NCBI GenBank assembly: GCA_025353085.1
Contig: JANXRI010000337.1
Span: 1-19,014 of the forward strand
Source of the DNA: Betaproteobacteria bacterium
GTDB lineage: Bacteria; Pseudomonadota; Gammaproteobacteria; Burkholderiales; SG8-41
DNA: 19,014 nucleotides
Direction of reading: 5' to 3'
In this document: positions 16,027 to 19,014 of the stretch, in pieces
How the letters are laid out: every line of letters begins with the position of its first letter
Numbering within the stretch: position 1 is the first letter of the stretch
Notes under the pieces: model-generated
Database searches by the model: none
Told to the model about the DNA's origin: nothing
What the model saw: only the letters and a program-made list of their open reading frames with translations
Made by a program: the position numbers and the translations under genes

Positions 16027-19014
16027 TATGGACATGGATTGCAGGCAGACCCGGAATTACATGCACGCGCATCTCGACCGCGAACTCGACCCGGTCACCG
16101 CCGCGGGCATCGAAGCGCATATGCGCACCTGCGCAGCCTGCGCGCAGGCCTATGCGACGCAAACTGCATTACGCAGCGCCGTCAAAAAGCAGGCTGCCTA
16201 TTACACCGCACCCGACGCGCTGGCCGCGCGCATCCGGGCGAAAGTCGATACCGCCGGCCCGGCTAAAAAGACAGCGCCGCGCTGGAACTGGTTTCCGCTC
16301 GCCGCAGCGGTCGCCGCCACTGCGGTCATCACGTGGACCGCGTCGGTGCAAGTGGAACAAGGATCGCGCGACGAGCGCATCGGCGAACAGGTGATCGCCG
16401 GCCACGCACGCGCGATACTGACGACTCATCTGACGGAAGTCGCTTCTTCCGATCAGCACACCGTCAAACCCTGGCTGAGTTCCAAGCTCGATTTCTCGCC
16501 GCCGGTCACCGACTTGACCACCGCGGGCTTCCCGCTTGCCGGCGGGCGCCTCGACTACGTCGACAGTCGTCCGGTCGCAGCGCTGGTCTACCGCCACCGC
16601 CAGCATGTGATCGATCTGTTCGTCTGGCCGGACGCCAAAGCCGCCCGCTCGTCCATGCAGGCATCAGCGAAGCAGGGATTCAACATGCTGCACTGGAGCG
16701 ATGCGGGCATGACGTTCTGGGCGATCTCGGACGTCAATGCCGAGGACCTCAAGACCTTCGCCGAAACTTACGCCAGCGCGAAGTAGCGACGCCCGCAGTT
16801 AACTGCCGGCGATCAGGCCCGCTCGATCTCGTTCTCGAGCTTCGCCTCGCCGCGCAAATACGCCTCGAGATTGCGCAGGAAGATTTCCACGCCGCGCTTA
16901 TAGTTGCCGGTACCCGTCGATGAATTGTGCGGCGTGATGATCACGTTCGGCATCGACCACAGCGGCGATTCCTTCGTGAGCGGCTCGTGCGTGAAGACGT
17001 CCAGGTAGGCACCGCGCAGATGACCGCTCGCCAGCACCTTTGCGAGCGCCGCCTCGTCGATCACTTCGCCGCGCGACATGTTAATGACGCCGGCGCTCTT
17101 CGGCATCGACCTGAAACGGCGTTCGTCGACAAGCCCGCGAGTTTCTTCACTAAGCGGGCAGGCGAGCAGCAGCCAGTCGCATGTCGGCAGCACGTCGTCG
17201 ATTGCGGACAGCGGCAGCACTTGATCGAAGTTTTCCGCAGGTGCAACGTGGCGGCGCAAACCGATGACATGCACGCCCATTGCATGCAGCGCGCGCGCGA
17301 TCACTTTGCCGATATGTCCCATGCCGACGATCACCGCGGTCTGCCCCGGCAGATCCGGCGGCGAATCCGCGCCGAGTTGCGGCGACCATTCTCGTTGCTG
17401 CTGCGCGCGCATCCAGTGCGGGAAGCCACGCGATAACATCATCAATCCGGTGACCGCGGTGAGTCCGACCGGACCGGCATTGGCACCCGCTGAAGTCGTC
17501 ACGCGAAGTCCGCGCTGGATCGACGGCTGGTACGGCTTCTGGTCGGAGCCCGCCGACACGACCTGCAGCCATCTGAGATTCGGCGTCGAGTCGATGATGG
17601 GCCAATACACTTTCGCCGCGGCGCTCAGACTCGTTTTAATCGTGCCCTGCCAAATGTCGCGTGAATAAAAGGTTACTTCGATACTTGCGTGCTGCTCCGG
17701 CGTAAGTTTGATGTCCGGCGTGAACTCGATAACATCGAGCTTGCGCGGCGCGCGCATGAGTATGCCGGTGAGGTTTTCGTGAAAGTCCGAGACGAGTTGT
17801 TTAGAAACAAAAAGCGAGGGGTTCATCGACTGATCCGTTAAATGAGACGTTCTTTGTATAGGTCAAACGCCGGCGGCGACTACATCGCCCATCTGCGAAG
17901 TGGATGCCTTGCCACCAAGATCGGCGGTCAATAGTTTCGCTTCGGCAATAAGGCGGTCCATCGAACGCGCGATGCGCTGAGCCGCATCGGCCGCCTTTGG
18001 CTCACTGCGTCTGCGGCCGAGCCATTCGAATAACATTTGGCCGGACATAATCATCGCGTACGGGTTCGCGATTCCCTGACCGGCGATATCGGGCGCCGAA
18101 CCGTGCGTGGCCTGCGCCATTGCCTGATTCGCACCCACGCACAGGCCCGGTGCGAGTCCCAGCCCGCCGACGATACCGGCGCCTTCATCGGTCAGAATGT
18201 CACCGAACTGATTGGTGGTAACAACCACGTCGTATTGCTGCGGCTTCATCACGAGCTTCATTGCGAAACCGTCGACCAGTACCTCTTCGAAAGTGCAGTC
18301 GGGAAATTCGGCGGCTACTTTGCGGCACTCTTCGGCAAACATCCCGCACACCAATCTAAACACCGGCTCCTTGTGGACAGACGTTACTTTTTTGCGCTCG
18401 CGCGTACGGGCAATTTCGAATGCTTCACGCGCGACCCGGTTCGCGCCCTTGCGCGTGACGACGCGCATGCCGATCGAAATATCATCGTTGGGACGAAACT
18501 CTCCGCTGCCTGCGAACACGACACTCGACGATTGCATGCCTTCGGTCACCTCGCGCAAGAACACGATGTCGACGTCTTTGTGCACCGACGGCAGGTTGGG
18601 ATACGACTTGACGGGTTTAACACTCGCGAACAATTCGAATTTCTTGCGCAGCGGCGGGTTGATCCACGTCGGGTCGTCGCGTGGATAAGCGTTGTGCCCG
18701 ATCGGCCCCTGCAGCCAGCCGTCGACCGTTTTAAGCGCTTCGATTGTGACGTCGGGCATCGTATGCCCGTGCAACTCATGCGCTTGCTTACCGATCGGCA
18801 GCGGCAACCACTCCACCTGCAATCCCGTTTTAGCGGCAGCGGCTTTCATCACCTTCACCGCTTCCGGCACGACTTCGAGGCCGATGTCGTCGCCGTGCAA
18901 AATTCCGATTTTCAGCATCTGATCCCTCCGCTGGCGCTGGTGATTGGGTGATTGGGTGATTGGGTGATTGGGTGATTGGGTGATTGGGTGATTGGGTGAT
19001 TGGGTGATTGGGTG

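Overview
The window looks like chromosomal DNA of a betaproteobacterium (Burkholderiales or Nitrosomonadales type), probably environmental. The clues are a moderately high G+C content with dense coding, a remnant of a Burkholderia-type trimeric porin, the N-terminus of a glutamate-cysteine ligase of the 'ferrooxidans' type, a CzcE-like periplasmic protein, a HiPIP and Tat-exported redox proteins. No rRNA, tRNA, CRISPR array or complete insertion sequence was seen. The assignment comes from recalled family resemblance, not from a search.

Left part (1-5785): the 3' end of a tartrate dehydrogenase-type gene, an MFS carrier, a secreted HExxH protein, a full-length ABC half-exporter and a small coiled-coil membrane protein. 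Three intergenic palindromes sit here. One is a REP-like element (711-795). The other two share the same terminal arm: a 58-bp hairpin (2018-2075) and a 173-bp MITE-like element with terminal inverted repeats (5159-5331).

Middle part (5786-11086): a sparse region that looks eroded. It holds a secreted protein of unknown function and a CzcE-like protein. It also holds two gene remnants that each keep a head and a tail but lack the middle, one of gshA and one of a porin. A short ORF that is little more than a Tat leader lies further on. Between them is an intact multidomain signalling protein: a histidine-rich membrane anchor resembling succinate dehydrogenase cytochrome b, a 2Fe-2S ferredoxin domain and a class III nucleotide cyclase domain, suggesting redox-controlled cAMP production.

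Right part (11087-19014): an orphan family-5 solute-binding protein, then a coherent stress module. An ECF sigma factor and its zinc-type anti-sigma factor run rightward. A Tat-exported metallophosphoesterase, a CuA-like cupredoxin, a HiPIP and an outer-membrane channel-like protein run leftward. Three promoters in this module share the same two-block sequence, (G/C)GGAAT, 15 bases, CCGGT. They lie before the sigma gene, before the phosphoesterase-cupredoxin pair and before the HiPIP gene. An intrinsic terminator separates cupredoxin from the HiPIP promoter. This is strong internal evidence for one self-regulating ECF regulon of envelope redox proteins, and it is the most interesting system in the window.

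The right edge carries a leftward pair, an isopropylmalate/isocitrate dehydrogenase-family enzyme and a D-2-hydroxyacid dehydrogenase. It is preceded by at least nine tandem copies of an 8-bp repeat that runs off the window.
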